From contig NC_019673.1 of NCBI RefSeq assembly GCF_000328705.1, forward strand, positions 2,852,001 through 2,916,000: a stretch of DNA of 64,000 nucleotides, written 5' to 3'. Origin of the DNA: Saccharothrix espanaensis DSM 44229. GTDB taxonomy: Bacteria > Actinomycetota > Actinomycetes > Mycobacteriales > Pseudonocardiaceae. The position numbers and the translations under genes are program-made. How positions within the stretch are numbered: the first letter of the stretch is position 1; the number at the start of each line of letters is the position of its first letter. This document shows, piece by piece, positions 18,473 to 25,857 of the stretch. The notes beneath the pieces were generated by a model. That model was not told the origin of the DNA and searched no databases. It saw only the letters and a list, made by a program, of their open reading frames with translations.

Positions 18473-19680
18473 TCCAGCTCTCCTGACGTGTCGGTCCACA
18501 CGGACAACCCGGTCGCCGGGTCGAAGAAGTGCAAGCGGGACGTGTCCACCCACGCGGCCACCGGCTGGCCCTCGTAGATGTGCGTCCGGGGGGAGAAGCG
18601 CCCGACCAGCACGACGCCGCTGCCCCGGGGCAGGTCGGCGGTGCCGTCGTCCTCGGCCAGCGCCCTGGTGTCGTCGGTGACCACGGGCTCGGCGTCGACC
18701 GGGAAGTGCACCAGCACGTCCGAGCCCATCGCCTCCACGAGGTCGGCGACCGAGTGCAGGATCGAGCCCTCCTGCGCGTCGGCCAGCGCCGCGTCCTCCA
18801 TGTCCTCCGGGCGGATGCCGAGCACCACGTCCCGGCCCGCGTACCCCTCCAACGCGGGCCGGGCGCGCAGCACGGACTCGGGCAGCAGCAACGCGTCCGA
18901 GCCCACGGTGACCCAGTGGTGTCCGTCGTCGTCGCGGTCGAGCCGGGCGGTCACCAGGTTCATGCCCGGCGAGCCGATGAACCCGGCCACGAACAGGTTG
19001 ACCGGCCGGTCGTAGAGCTCCTGGGGCGGCCCGACCTGTTGCAGCACTCCGCGTTTCATCACGGCCACGCGGTCGCCGAGGGTCATCGCCTCGGTCTGGT
19101 CGTGGGTCACGTAGACGGTGGTGACGCCCAGGTCGCGCTGGATGCGGGCGATCTGCGCGCGCATCTGCACCCGCAGCTTGGCATCGAGGTTCGACAGTGG
19201 CTCGTCCATCAGGAACGCTTGCGGCGCGCGCACGATCGCCCGCCCCATCGCCACCCGCTGGCGTTGGCCGCCGGAGAGGTTGCGCGGTTTCCGTTGCAGG
19301 TGTTCGTGCAATTCCAGCACTTCGGCGACCTCGCGCACCCGCCGGTCGATCTCCTTCTTCGGCAGTTTCCGCAAGGTGAGCCCGAAGGCGATGTTGTCGT
19401 AAACGTTCAGGTGCGGGTAGAGCGCGTAGGACTGGAACACCATCGCCACGTCACGGTCCCGGGATGGCACCTCGTTGACGACGAGTTCGCCGATCCGGAT
19501 GGAGCCCTCGCTGACGCTCTCCAGGCCTGCGATCATCCGCAACGCGGTGGTCTTGCCGCACCCGGACGGCCCCACCAGAACCAGGAACTCCCCGTCCCGG
19601 ATTTCCAGGTCCAGGTCGGCGACGGCCCGCGTGCCGTCGACGTACACTTTGCCGAGACCGCTCAGCACGACTTCCGCCAC
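18469..19680 (-). CDS. Sugar ABC transporter ATPase, MsmK/UgpC type
   Basis: 403 aa. Walker A GPSGCGKTT, Q-loop QSYALYPH, signature LSGGQRQRVAMGRA, Walker B AFLMDEPLSNLDA and switch His VTHDQTEAMTLGD, then a C-terminal OB/TOBE regulatory region (GIRPEDMED; VLVGRFSPRTH; LHFFDPATG). It powers the transporter encoded by the three genes that follow on this strand. The GTG at 19680 is preferred because GGGGAG lies five bases before it; a longer in-frame start at 19704 exists. Unlike many actinobacterial sugar systems that share one MsmK, this operon has its own ATPase. Confidence 0.94.
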   Translation of the reverse strand: MAEVVLSGLGKVYVDGTRAVADLDLEIRDGEFLVLVGPSGCGKTTALRMIAGLESVSEGSIRIGELVVNEVPSRDRDVAMVFQSYALYPHLNVYDNIAFGLTLRKLPKKEIDRRVREVAEVLELHEHLQRKPRNLSGGQRQRVAMGRAIVRAPQAFLMDEPLSNLDAKLRVQMRAQIARIQRDLGVTTVYVTHDQTEAMTLGDRVAVMKRGVLQQVGPPQELYDRPVNLFVAGFIGSPGMNLVTARLDRDDDGHHWVTVGSDALLLPESVLRARPALEGYAGRDVVLGIRPEDMEDAALADAQEGSILHSVADLVEAMGSDVLVHFPVDAEPVVTDDTRALAEDDGTADLPRGSGVVLVGRFSPRTHIYEGQPVAAWVDTSRLHFFDPATGLSVWTDTSGELE

Positions 19681-19894
19681 GCCCACTCCCCACCCCGCCG
19701 GCACCGCTTCACCGGTTGTCCGCAGAATTGCGATTCCCGCCGCGGTGTGATCCGCGGCACCCCGGTTTCAGGTGGGGCAGACAGTAGTGCGCACTTCCCT
19801 AAGAGACCGTTAAGGCGCAGGCACGGTTTCGATAAGCCGCAACAACCCGCCGACTCGCCCCCAACGCGGCGCGATCAGGCCCTACCCTCCTGGC

Positions 19895-20581
19895 ATGTCC
19901 AAGGTGCTGCTGGTCGAGGACGACCCGGTGGTCCAGGCGGCGCTGGTGCACGCGCTGACCGACCTCGGGCACGAGGTGCGCGCGGTCGGCACGGCGGTGG
20001 CCGCGCTGCGCGAGGCGGGCACCGAGGAACCCGACCTGGTCATCCTCGACCTGGGACTGCCCGACCTCGACGGGGTGGCCGCGCTGCGGATGCTGCGCGG
20101 CATCAGCGACGTCCCCGTCATCATCGCCACGGCCCGGGGCGGCGAGAGTTCCGTGGTGGGGTCGCTGAACGCGGGCGCGGACGACTACATCGTCAAGCCG
20201 TTCTCGGCGGAGCACCTGGCGGCCCGCATCAACGCCCTGCTGCGCCGCACGTCCGGCGCCGCCCGTCCGGACCGCGACCTGCTGGTGGTCGGCGACCTGC
20301 GGGTCGACCTGGCGCAGCGCCAGGTCCTGCGCGACGGCCGCCCGGTCGCGCTCAGCCGCCGCGAGTTCGACCTGCTGGCCTACCTGGCGCAGCGGCCGAA
20401 CCGGGTGATCGCGCGCCGCGAGCTGTTCCAGGCGGTGTGGGGGCAGCCGTACCTGGGCGACGACAAGACCATCGACGTCCACGTGTCGTGGCTGCGCAGC
20501 AAGCTCGGGGAGACCGCCGCGAAACCCCGTTACCTGCACACGGTCCGCGGCGTCGGCTTCAAGCTGGTAGCCCCGGGATGA
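19895..20581 (+). CDS. OmpR-family response regulator
   Basis: 228 aa. The receiver domain has acidic residues E8-D9-D10, the phosphoacceptor Asp in VILDLGLPDLDG, the conserved Thr/Ala switch and Lys in IVKPFS. The DNA-binding winged helix (residues about 130-225) ends with LSRREFDLLAYL, KTIDVHVSWLRSKLGE and VRGVGFKLV. It is translationally coupled (ATGA) to the sensor kinase. It is divergent from the sugar ABC operon across about 214 bases, so control of that operon is possible but unproven. Confidence 0.95.
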   Translation: MSKVLLVEDDPVVQAALVHALTDLGHEVRAVGTAVAALREAGTEEPDLVILDLGLPDLDGVAALRMLRGISDVPVIIATARGGESSVVGSLNAGADDYIVKPFSAEHLAARINALLRRTSGAARPDRDLLVVGDLRVDLAQRQVLRDGRPVALSRREFDLLAYLAQRPNRVIARRELFQAVWGQPYLGDDKTIDVHVSWLRSKLGETAAKPRYLHTVRGVGFKLVAPG

Positions 20582-21840
20582 GAGGGCTGCTCACCCGCGC
20601 GTTCGTCCGGTCGGCGGCGACGGCGGTCGTGATCCTGTTCGTGGGGGCGGGTTTCCTGCTGGTGCTGGCGGCGGGGGAGCGGGCCGCGTCGGACGACCGC
20701 CGCGACGTCGTCGCGGTCGCCGCCGTGCTCGCCGTGACCACCGACCCGGACGCCGTGCGCGGCGCGGTGTCCCGGACCGCCGCCGGTTCCCAGGGCCGGT
20801 TGGCCGTCCACCTGCCGGACGGCACGACGGTCGGCGTCGGGACCGCGTCCGCCGACCTGGCAACGGTGTCCACTGTGGATGGTGAGTGGGCTTCGGTGGA
20901 GATCTCGGAGCCCGCACCGGTCGTCACGGCTGGGCTGCTCGCCGAGCTGGCAGCGTTGCTGCTGCTGGGTCTGCCGGCCACGGCGGTCGCGGTCCCGGTC
21001 GGTCGGCGCTCGACCACGCCGGTGGTCGAGGCGCTGCGCGAACTGGCCGACACCGCGACCCGGATCGCCCAGGGCGACGAGCACGTCCGGGTGCACGGAC
21101 CGCCCGAGCTGGCCGCGCTGGCGACCGCGATCAACGCCGCCACCGACCGCGCCGAACGCCTGCTGGCCAAGGAGCGGGAGATGATCGCGGACGTCTCGCA
21201 CCGCCTGCGCACGCCGTTGACCGCGCTGCGGCTGGACGCCGACGCCATCGGCGGCGGCCCGGTCGCCGACCGGATCCGCAGCGCCGTCACCGTGCTGGGG
21301 CACGACGTCGACCGGATCATCGAGTCGCTGCACCCGGTCGCGTCGGCCGCCGGCGGCAGTTGCGACGTGGTGGAGGTGGTGCGCGCCCGGATGGGCTTCT
21401 GGTCCGCGCACGCCGAGGACCAGGGCCGCCCGTGCGAGGTCGACCTGCCCTACGAGCCGACGCCCGTGCCGTTGACCGGCGACGAGGTGGGCGCGGTGGT
21501 CGACGCGTTGCTGGAGAACGTCTTCCACCACACGCCCGCGCGCTCGGCGGTGAGCGTCGCGGTGGTCCGGCACGCCGGCTGGATCACCCTCGCCGTGGAG
21601 GACGGCGGCCCCGGCATCGCCGACCCGGAACGCGCCCTGCACCGGGGTTCGTCCGGCGGCGGGTCGACCGGGCTCGGGCTGGACATCGCCCGTGCCGCCG
21701 CGGAGGCGACCGGCGGCACCATCCACGTGGAGCGCGGCCGGCTCGGCGGCGCGCGGATCAGGCTCCGCTTCGGCGAGTCGGACAGTCACCACGAGCCCGC
21801 CAGTCCGCGGGCGTGGCGGTTGTGGCGGGGCCACGCCTGA
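20578..21840 (+). CDS. Two-component sensor histidine kinase
   Basis: 420 aa. Two membrane segments (about residues 12-32 and 117-140) flank a short extracytoplasmic sensor of some 80 residues; a HAMP-like linker (EALRELADTATRIAQGDEHV) follows. The phospho-acceptor is His208 in ADVSHRLRTPLTALRLD. The ATPase domain has N-box LLENVFHHTP, G1 VEDGGPGIAD and G2 GSTGLGLDIARAAAEATGG. It phosphorylates the adjacent OmpR-type regulator. The last 28 codons overlap, tail to tail, the OtsB-like gene on the other strand. Confidence 0.94.
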   Translation: MRGLLTRAFVRSAATAVVILFVGAGFLLVLAAGERAASDDRRDVVAVAAVLAVTTDPDAVRGAVSRTAAGSQGRLAVHLPDGTTVGVGTASADLATVSTVDGEWASVEISEPAPVVTAGLLAELAALLLLGLPATAVAVPVGRRSTTPVVEALRELADTATRIAQGDEHVRVHGPPELAALATAINAATDRAERLLAKEREMIADVSHRLRTPLTALRLDADAIGGGPVADRIRSAVTVLGHDVDRIIESLHPVASAAGGSCDVVEVVRARMGFWSAHAEDQGRPCEVDLPYEPTPVPLTGDEVGAVVDALLENVFHHTPARSAVSVAVVRHAGWITLAVEDGGPGIADPERALHRGSSGGGSTGLGLDIARAAAEATGGTIHVERGRLGGARIRLRFGESDSHHEPASPRAWRLWRGHA

Positions 21841-22189
21841 CGCGTTCCTCGAACAGGACCGTCAGCGCGCGCCCCACCGCGACGTTCCAGCCGCCCAGCG
21901 CCACGCCCAGCACCAGGTGCGTCTCGGCGTCGGCGAGCAGCGCCCGCACCGCGCCCCGGTCGAACTCGCCGATCAGCAGCACCGGCGCGGTCAGCCCGGA
22001 CAGCTCGGCCAGTTCCCGGCACCCCCGCCACGAGACCAGCGCGAGCGTCGTCGCCGGCAGCGCGGCCAGCCCGCGCGCGGACCGGCGAAACCGGACGTCG
22101 CCCGGCAACGACTCGTCGAAATCGCACACCACCAGCAGTCGCCGGGCCGCGGCGGGCTCGGCGAAGCGGTTCCGCAGCGTTGCGGACAT
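21758..22189 (-). CDS. Short trehalose-phosphatase-like (OtsB/HAD) protein
   Basis: 143 aa. Residues about 15-75 match the first third of trehalose-6-phosphate phosphatase: RRLLVVCDFDES in place of DFDGTL, then ALPATTLALVSWRG, where OtsB has TTVALVSGR, then LAELSGL and an LIGEF strand. The rest of an OtsB (about 250 aa), including cap and second catalytic motifs, is missing, and the nucleophile motif is altered (D-F-D-E-S). Phosphatase activity is therefore doubtful; it may be a regulatory remnant or a binding protein. ATG 22189 has a GGACAGGGG region upstream. Its 3' end overlaps the sensor kinase gene by 83 bases. Confidence 0.6.
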   Translation of the reverse strand: MSATLRNRFAEPAAARRLLVVCDFDESLPGDVRFRRSARGLAALPATTLALVSWRGCRELAELSGLTAPVLLIGEFDRGAVRALLADAETHLVLGVALGGWNVAVGRALTVLFEERVRRGPATTATPADWRARGDCPTRRSGA

Positions 22190-22290
22190 CGCGACCACCC
22201 CTGTCCCACAAGGTAAAGCGCGCGGGGCGGCGGTTCGCGGATCGGCGGCGAGGTTTAACCGAACCTTAGGGCGGGGCCGGGGCGGTGCGG

Positions 22291-22974
22291 CTACTTGATG
22301 GTGGCGATCTGGATCAGGTTGCCGCACGTGTCGTCGAGCACGGCGGTGATCGCCGGCCCGTAGTCGGTCGCCTCCTGGGTGAACTCGACGCCCAGCGCCT
22401 TGAGCCGCTCGACCTCGGCGTGCACGTCGTCCACGGCGAACTGGGTGAACGGGATGCCGTCCTCCACCAGCGCCTTCTTGAACACGCCCGCCGCCGGGTG
22501 GGCGTCCGGTTCCAGCAGCAGTTCGACGCCGTCGGGCGCGGCGGGGGAGACCACGGTGAGCCAGCGGTACTCGCCGGCGGCCACGTCGGTCTTCTTGGTG
22601 AAGCCCAGCTTCTCGGTGTAGAAGGCCAGCGCCTTGGCCTGGTCGTCCACGTACACGCTGGTGACGTTGATGCGGATCACGGGTTCGGTCCCTCTTCCGT
22701 TGACGGGCCAGCGCTCGGCGATCGCGCGCAGCGGGCCCGGGTCGATGTGGTGGAACTTGTACCGGCCCTGCCGCCGGGTGCGGACCAGGCCGGCTTGTTC
22801 GAGCACCGCGAGGTGCTGGGAGACGGCTTGGCGCGAGGAGGTCAGGCCGTGCTTCATCGTGAGCCGGCCGCAGATCTCGAACAGCGTCTGCCCGTCCCTG
22901 TCGGTCAGCTCGTCCAGGATGGTGCGTCGCGTCGCGTCGCCGATCGCCTTGAACAGCCCGGGGTCCGCGTCCAC
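22291..22974 (-). CDS. ArsR-type repressor fused to a glyoxalase/VOC domain
   Basis: 227 aa. Residues 1-95 are an ArsR winged helix (FKAIGDATRRTILDELTD; TSSRQAVSQHLAVLEQAGLVRTRRQGR). Residues about 105-227 are a vicinal-oxygen-chelate domain (INVTSVYVDDQAKALAFYTEKLGF; VELLLEP; DDTCGNLIQIATI). The Glu/His ligand pattern is only partly clear. Fusion suggests a repressor that senses a small molecule, or detoxifies it, through the VOC half. GTG 22974 is preferred to TTG 22992 because the -10 box overlaps the latter; transcription would then begin at the GTG (leaderless). The promoter spacer holds a perfect palindrome, suggesting autorepression. Confidence 0.9.
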   Translation of the reverse strand: MDADPGLFKAIGDATRRTILDELTDRDGQTLFEICGRLTMKHGLTSSRQAVSQHLAVLEQAGLVRTRRQGRYKFHHIDPGPLRAIAERWPVNGRGTEPVIRINVTSVYVDDQAKALAFYTEKLGFTKKTDVAAGEYRWLTVVSPAAPDGVELLLEPDAHPAAGVFKKALVEDGIPFTQFAVDDVHAEVERLKALGVEFTQEATDYGPAITAVLDDTCGNLIQIATIK

Positions 22975-22981
22975 GACGACA

Positions 22982-23011
22982 GTTATAGGCAAGTCATCAC
23001 TTGCCTGTCAA
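22982..23011 (-). promoter_or_regulatory. Promoter and operator of the ArsR-VOC gene
   Basis: On the minus strand TTGACA (23011-23006) and TATAAC (22987-22982) are 18 bases apart, close to the sigma-70/HrdB consensus. The spacer holds the perfect dyad AGGCAAGT-N4-ACTTGCCT at 22987-23006, which also covers the first base of the -10. Repressor binding there would block polymerase directly. Predicted start is at or one base before the GTG. Confidence 0.8.
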
Positions 23012-23041
23012 CCTCGCCCGGTCACCTCCGGGTGTCGGGTC

Positions 23042-23299
23042 TCAGACGACCTTGACGGTGCCGTGGCCGTCCGACACCACCTCGACGTCCGAGTCGTACT
23101 CGTCCTCCGGCCAATCATCGGCCACGTGCCCGCGCTCGGCCACGTAAAGGCCCCTGGCGTAGCGGCCGGCGCGCAACCGGTCGGCCGCCCAGGACTCCAG
23201 GGGCTCGTCGGTCACCTCGTCGTGACGTTCGAGCAGGAGGTAGCTCGACTTGCGGCCGGTGCTCTCGATGACGCTCAGCTGCTGGAACCGGTGGGCCAT
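23042..23299 (-). CDS. Small acidic protein divergent from an XRE/DUF397 cluster
   Basis: 85 aa, start ATG with GGGAG about ten bases upstream. No family recognised. The N-terminal half is mixed (HRFQQLSVIESTGRKSSYLLLERHDEV), the C-terminal half acidic (DDWPEDEYDSDVEVVSD). It is transcribed away from the Scr1-type XRE gene across a shared 108-base region. XRE/DUF397 pairs in actinobacteria are often accompanied by a third small gene, so it could be a partner of that system, but nothing in the sequence shows a function. Confidence 0.65.
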   Translation of the reverse strand: MAHRFQQLSVIESTGRKSSYLLLERHDEVTDEPLESWAADRLRAGRYARGLYVAERGHVADDWPEDEYDSDVEVVSDGHGTVKVV

Positions 23300-23407
23300 G
23301 GGCGTGTCACTCCCTGTTAGACTCTGGCACTCCAAGTATTCGCCCATGATAAGTTGTAAGTGCGAGTTGGATGCCACTTTCGATCGGGTGATCTTTCGAG
23401 GAGCGCC

Positions 23408-24256
23408 ATGACCAGCCCCCACCGCAGTGCGGCCCGGATCCAGATCGGCACCACGCTGCGCCGGCTCCGGGAAGACGCCAAGCTGCCGCGCGACCTGGCC
23501 TGCGAGGCGCTCGGCTGCACCATCACCAAGATCGGCAACATCGAGAACGCGCGCTCCGGCGTCAAGCACGCCGAGCTGGAGAAGCTGCTCACCCTCTACG
23601 GCGCGGACGAGCCCACCCGCGACGACCTGCTGGCGCTCAACTCCGAGGCGCACCGCCGCCGGCCCAAGAGCAAGATCGGCGGCCAGATCGCGCCGTGGCT
23701 GCGCCGCATCCTCGACGTCGAGGCCATCGCGGTCGAGGCGATCTTCTCCTCACCCGACCTGATCCCGGCCGTGCTCCAGACCCCGGACTACGCCCGCGCG
23801 CTGATGGCCAACGTCGGGCTGGCGGGCGAGGTGCTGGAGAAGAACCTCGAACTCCGGCTCGGCCGCCGGGTCCTGCTGACCGAGCGCGAGGTCCCGCTGC
23901 GGCTGTGGGCGGTGATCGCCGAACCCGTCCTGTGGGCCGGCATCGGCGGCCCGCAGGTGATGCGCGAGCAGATCGCGCACCTGCTGGCGATGACCGAACT
24001 CGACAACGTCAACCTCCAGGTGATGCCCCGGGGAGCGGGGGTCCACCCGTTGATCGGCACTACACTCACGTTGTTCCGGCTGCCGGGGGACCTGCCGTCG
24101 CTGATCAGCGTCGACACGCCCTTCGGCGATCACTTCGCCGACAGTCCCGACCAGGTGGAGCGGACCAGCCGTTGGTTCGACTTCACCAGGGCGAAAGCGC
24201 TGGGATTGGAGGAGAGCCGCGAGCTCCTGGCCCGCGTCATGGAGGACATCAGATGA
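23408..24256 (+). CDS. XRE-family regulator, Scr1/DUF5753 type
   Basis: 282 aa. An N-terminal helix-turn-helix of the XRE family occupies residues about 10-65 (LRRLREDAKLPRDLACEALGCTITKIGNIENA). Residues about 100-275 are the Scr1-like ligand domain (DUF5753) with EAIFSSPDLIPAVLQTPDYARALM, the LGRRVLLTERE segment and NVNLQVMPRGAGVHP. These proteins regulate, and are typically paired with, small DUF397 proteins in streptomycetes and relatives (WhiJ/BldB-linked loci). GAGGAG precedes the ATG. Its stop overlaps the first DUF397 start (ATGA). Confidence 0.93.
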   Translation: MTSPHRSAARIQIGTTLRRLREDAKLPRDLACEALGCTITKIGNIENARSGVKHAELEKLLTLYGADEPTRDDLLALNSEAHRRRPKSKIGGQIAPWLRRILDVEAIAVEAIFSSPDLIPAVLQTPDYARALMANVGLAGEVLEKNLELRLGRRVLLTEREVPLRLWAVIAEPVLWAGIGGPQVMREQIAHLLAMTELDNVNLQVMPRGAGVHPLIGTTLTLFRLPGDLPSLISVDTPFGDHFADSPDQVERTSRWFDFTRAKALGLEESRELLARVMEDIR

Positions 24257-24444
24257 CCTTGAAGTTGGGTGAGTGGACCAAGTTCAGCGGCGGTGGCTCC
24301 AACTGCGTCGAGGTGTTGCGCACCGTGGACGAAGTGCTGGTGCGCAACTCGAACCGGCCCGACGAGGTTCCCCAGCGGTTCACGTTCGGCGAGTGGGAGT
24401 TCTTCACGCAGGGCGCGAAGCTGGGCGTGTTCGACCTCGCCTAG
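24241..24444 (+). repeat. Direct repeat copy A (end of XRE gene plus DUF397)
   Basis: The block from GGAGGACATCAGATGACC to the DUF397 stop recurs at 24683-24886 with only a few base changes, 442 bases downstream. The repeat includes the last codons of the XRE gene, so the duplication took the native translational-coupling context along. Confidence 0.9.
24253..24444 (+). CDS. DUF397 protein, copy A
   Basis: 63 aa. Typical DUF397: KFSGGGSNCVEVLR in the first half, then VLVRNSNRP and FTFGEWEFFTQGAKLGVFDLA. It is coupled to the XRE regulator by an ATGA overlap. DUF397 proteins are small actinobacterial partners, possibly antagonists, of Scr1-type regulators. It is nearly identical to a second copy 442 bases downstream (60 of 63 residues by hand comparison). 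Confidence 0.92.
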   Translation: MTLKLGEWTKFSGGGSNCVEVLRTVDEVLVRNSNRPDEVPQRFTFGEWEFFTQGAKLGVFDLA

Positions 24445-24496
24445 ATGGTGTTCTGTCGGCCTCGTCCGAGCCGGAGCGCGCAGGCGGCGCTGTTGT

Positions 24497-24625
24497 GTTC
24501 GGCTTGGTGAAGCAGCGCTCGACCGCGTTACGCTGCTGGTAGGTCTGGTCATCGCGCTCCGGACAGGTGAACGCGATGCGGCGGGTCCGCAGGGCCCGCC
24601 GGGTCGCCCTGCGCCAGAACGTCCT
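24497..24625 (-). mobile_element. Remnant of an IS5-family transposase
   Basis: Read on the minus strand, the segment encodes RRIAFTCPERDDQ followed directly by TYQQRNAVERCFTK. These match two blocks near the C-terminus of IS5-family DDE transposases (an 'IPE-RDQ' block and the YxxRNxVERCF block that carries the catalytic Glu), with the intervening part deleted. No start, inverted repeats or remaining catalytic Asp are visible. It lies exactly between the two DUF397 copies, so it is a scar of an element associated with the duplication. Confidence 0.65.
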
Positions 24626-24682
24626 GTCGGTGGTCACCGCCTTGGGTTGGACACGGAGGTCCCGGTCTGTTCCGGGCGACGC

Positions 24683-24886
24683 GGAGGACATCAGATGACC
24701 TTGAAGTTGGGTGAGTGGACCAAGTTCAGCGGTGGCGGGGACAACTGCGTCGAGGTGTTGCGCACCGAGGACGAAGTGCTGGTGCGCAACTCGAACCGGC
24801 CCGACGAGGCGCCCCAGCGGTTCACGTTCGGCGAGTGGGAGTTCTTCACGCAGGGCGCGAAGCTCGGCGTGTTCGACCTCGCCTAG
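24683..24886 (+). repeat. Direct repeat copy B
   Basis: Second copy of the 204-base block described at 24241-24444, beginning with the same GGAGGACATCAG stretch although no XRE coding sequence precedes it here. Confidence 0.9.
24695..24886 (+). CDS. DUF397 protein, copy B
   Basis: 63 aa. It differs from copy A by three residues (Ser to Asp before NCVEV, Val to Glu in the T-x-DEV stretch, Val to Ala in the D-E-x-PQ stretch). The reading frame is intact and the changes favour charged or conservative substitutions, so it is probably still translated. It is no longer coupled to the XRE stop but keeps the GGAGG of the duplicated context. Confidence 0.88.
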   Translation: MTLKLGEWTKFSGGGDNCVEVLRTEDEVLVRNSNRPDEAPQRFTFGEWEFFTQGAKLGVFDLA

Positions 24887-24904
24887 CCGGCGTGGTCGGG
24901 TGGT

Positions 24905-25264
24905 TCACCGCTTCGAGCGCAGGGCGTCCTCGACCAGCGCGACGGTCGCGCGCGGGTCGTCGACCTGGAGGACCAGGCGGGCGTAGCGCTCGTCGGCGAG
25001 TTCGATCACGACCGCCTTCGACGCGTCCTTGACGTCCCAGAAGACCTTGTCGCCGTCGAGGTGGAAGGTGCCCGCCGTGATCACGCCGGGAAGGTGGGTG
25101 CCCGGCGCCTTGATCCCCTTGCGCTCGGTGGCGATGCCGGGGTCCGCGGTCGCGCCGCGGACGTTGGCCAGCGGGATGGTGAGGCTGCTCTTCAGGGCCC
25201 AGAGCTTGTCGAGGCCCTCCATCACGACCACGAGGTCGTCGCCGTCGATGTCGACCAGTGCCAT
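24905..25264 (-). CDS. Small PH-like domain protein of unknown function
   Basis: 119 aa. The pattern of a single beta-rich domain (DGDDLVVVMEGLDKLWALKSSLTIPLANVRGA; GTFHLDGDKVFWDV; AVVIELADERYARLVLQVDDP) recalls the bacterial PH-like family common in actinobacteria. No signal peptide or membrane segment. It starts 12 bases after the TetR-family gene stop on the same strand, so the two are probably one operon, and the regulator may control it. Function unknown. Confidence 0.75.
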   Translation of the reverse strand: MALVDIDGDDLVVVMEGLDKLWALKSSLTIPLANVRGATADPGIATERKGIKAPGTHLPGVITAGTFHLDGDKVFWDVKDASKAVVIELADERYARLVLQVDDPRATVALVEDALRSKR

Positions 25265-25276
25265 GTCTGTTCCTTG

Positions 25277-25777
25277 TCAGTCGAGGGGATCGAGACGTTG
25301 GGTCAGCGCGGTGCCGACGCCGTCGGGGTTGCCGCGCACGAGGACGCCCAGCGCGGCGGCGGTGAGGGCGGCGGCCAGGGCGGTGGGGATGCCGAGCGCG
25401 TCGGCGATCGCCTGGTCGACGGCGGCCAGCGCCGCGGCCACCTCGGCGGCCACCTCCTCGTCGGCCGGTGCCCGTTCGACCGCCGCGAGCAGCAGCAGGC
25501 CGAGATCGGCCGACGTGACGAGCCGCAGCGCGGTCGCGGCATCCGTCGCCGCGGCCAGCGCCTCGGTCAACGGACGGACGTCGTCGGCGAGGTGGCGGCG
25601 CAGCGCGACCAGGTAGAGGCCGCGCTTGCTGCCGAACGTCTTGTACAGGCTGTTGCGGTGCAGGCCGAGGTGGGTGACCAGGTCGTCGATGGACACCCCG
25701 TCGTACGCGCGGCCGCCGAACAACCCCACGGCGGCGCGCACCACCTCGTCCTCGTCGAACGTTCTCCGCCGGCCCAT
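25277..25777 (-). CDS. TetR-family transcriptional regulator
   Basis: 166 aa. The N-terminal helix-turn-helix is canonical: VVRAAVGLFGGRAYDGVSIDDLVTHLGLHRNSLYKTFGSKRGLYLVAL (residues about 10-58). The rest is an Ala-rich helical ligand-binding domain, short for the family. ATG 25777. An inverted repeat sits just upstream (25798-25827), consistent with autoregulation. It is followed by the PH-like gene. Confidence 0.92.
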   Translation of the reverse strand: MGRRRTFDEDEVVRAAVGLFGGRAYDGVSIDDLVTHLGLHRNSLYKTFGSKRGLYLVALRRHLADDVRPLTEALAAATDAATALRLVTSADLGLLLLAAVERAPADEEVAAEVAAALAAVDQAIADALGIPTALAAALTAAALGVLVRGNPDGVGTALTQRLDPLD

Positions 25778-25797
25778 GCCACGACGATAGCCTTTTG

Positions 25798-25827
25798 AGG
25801 AACGATCAGTCAAGAACGACCGTTCCT
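25798..25827. promoter_or_regulatory. Operator-like inverted repeat upstream of the TetR gene
   Basis: Perfect arms AGGAACG (25798-25804) and CGTTCCT (25821-25827) are separated by 16 bases, with a nested near-palindrome GAACGACCGTTC (25814-25825). It lies 21 bases upstream of the TetR start, where a TetR dimer pair would be expected. Confidence 0.65.
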
Positions 25828-25857
25828 TAAAGCTCGGAGGTGGTGGAGCCGGTGCCG

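Noticed and set aside
22240..22275. TTTAACCGAACCTTAGG, resembling an iron-box half-site near the OtsB-like gene
   Set aside because: Only one half-site fits the palindrome well and neither adjacent gene has an iron-related role.
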